Shown piece after piece: positions 63,813-64,000 of a DNA stretch of 64,000 bases (position 1 is the stretch's first letter; every line of letters starts with the position of its first letter). The stretch is from assembly GCF_003367395.1 (NCBI RefSeq), contig NZ_CP031417.1:5047501-5111500 (forward strand), in the 5' to 3' direction. The notes beneath the pieces were generated by a model, which saw only the letters and a program-made list of their open reading frames with translations, was not told the DNA's origin and ran no database searches. The translations under genes and the position numbers were made by a program. The DNA comes from Pseudolabrys taiwanensis. GTDB lineage: Bacteria; Pseudomonadota; Alphaproteobacteria; Rhizobiales; Xanthobacteraceae.

Positions 63813-64000
63813 ATGCCCGGTATCGACGAGAGCAAGAACTTCGTGCCGGTGAAGATCGCGGTGCTGACGGTGTCCGACACGCGCGCCTTCGCCGACGACA
63901 AGTCCGGTTCGACCTTGGTCGAGCGTCTTGAGAAAGCCGGGCACGTGCTCGCCGACCGCAAGATCGTCAAGGATGACGTCGAGGCCATCCGTGCGCAGGT
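63813..64000 (+). CDS. moaB: Molybdenum cofactor biosynthesis protein MoaB (cut by window)
   Basis: The first 62 codons: MPGIDESKNFVPVKIAVLTVSDTRAFADDKSGSTLVERLEKAGHVLADRKIVKDDVEAIRAQ. The MoaB/MogA domain begins VKIAVLTVSDTR and the (D/S)GSTLVERLEKAGH stretch binds molybdopterin. The rest, including the catalytic GGTG, lies beyond the right edge. The start follows AGGGACGGCACC and lies 11 bases from the metallopeptidase stop, so the two may be co-transcribed. Confidence 0.93.
   Translation, partial: MPGIDESKNFVPVKIAVLTVSDTRAFADDKSGSTLVERLEKAGHVLADRKIVKDDVEAIRAQ

Overview
This 64 kb window is GC-rich chromosomal DNA from an alphaproteobacterium, most likely order Hyphomicrobiales (Rhizobiales), Xanthobacteraceae/Bradyrhizobiaceae side. 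Markers are the CcrM GANTC methyltransferase, the DUF1013 cell-cycle regulator TrcR, EipA-like, DUF1285 and DUF6111 proteins, Omp25/31-type porins, the ispH-thrB-rnhA cluster and a thiOSGE-thiC operon under a TPP riboswitch. Cytochrome b and c1 are separate genes; I recall them as a fused fbcH in Bradyrhizobium, which would argue against that genus. I found no tRNA, rRNA, insertion sequence, CRISPR array or prophage.

Layout. 0-5 kb: small envelope and hypothetical genes. 5-9.6 kb: an accessory stretch with a GC-rich non-coding block that has a promoter-like sequence on its minus-strand upstream side, an orphan BrnA antitoxin, a HicB-HicA pair, and an AT-richer segment with a WYL-like and a DUF349 gene. 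9.9-14.8 kb: thiamine operon. 14.9-17.5 kb: a metallo-hydrolase, a 322-bp tandem array and trcR. 17.7-25.7 kb: ispH, thrB, rnhA, a peroxiredoxin/DsbD-like pair, YqgE, glutathionyl-hydroquinone reductase, GNAT and FkbM enzymes. 25.9-33 kb: a leftward MoxR-DUF58-DUF4159-membrane protein operon. 33-41 kb: DUF1285-Nudix pair, CCA-adding enzyme, two porins, a TSUP permease, hemF and trmL. 41.3-47.3 kb: petABC (cytochrome bc1), then mtnP-binding protein-apt for methylthioadenosine/adenine salvage, then an unusual SDR. 48-53.5 kb: htpX, lemA, a small zinc-ribbon protein and an autotransporter. 53.7-64 kb: smc, a DsbA-like oxidoreductase, DUF721, mutY, YciE, RidA, ccrM, a YpfJ-type metallopeptidase and the start of moaB.

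The most distinctive trait is the density of short palindromic intergenic repeats. Several families fill most gaps longer than 100 bp, split the thi operon at three points, form a tandem triplication, and appear to reach into coding sequence: the ThiE C-terminus, the GNAT stop codon, the WYL stop codon and an in-frame block near the MutY N-terminus. The 3' end of thiC is also partly duplicated downstream of the gene. The best candidate for something undescribed is the roughly 380-nt GC-rich block at 5.2-5.6 kb, which looks like a transcribed structured RNA rather than a gene.
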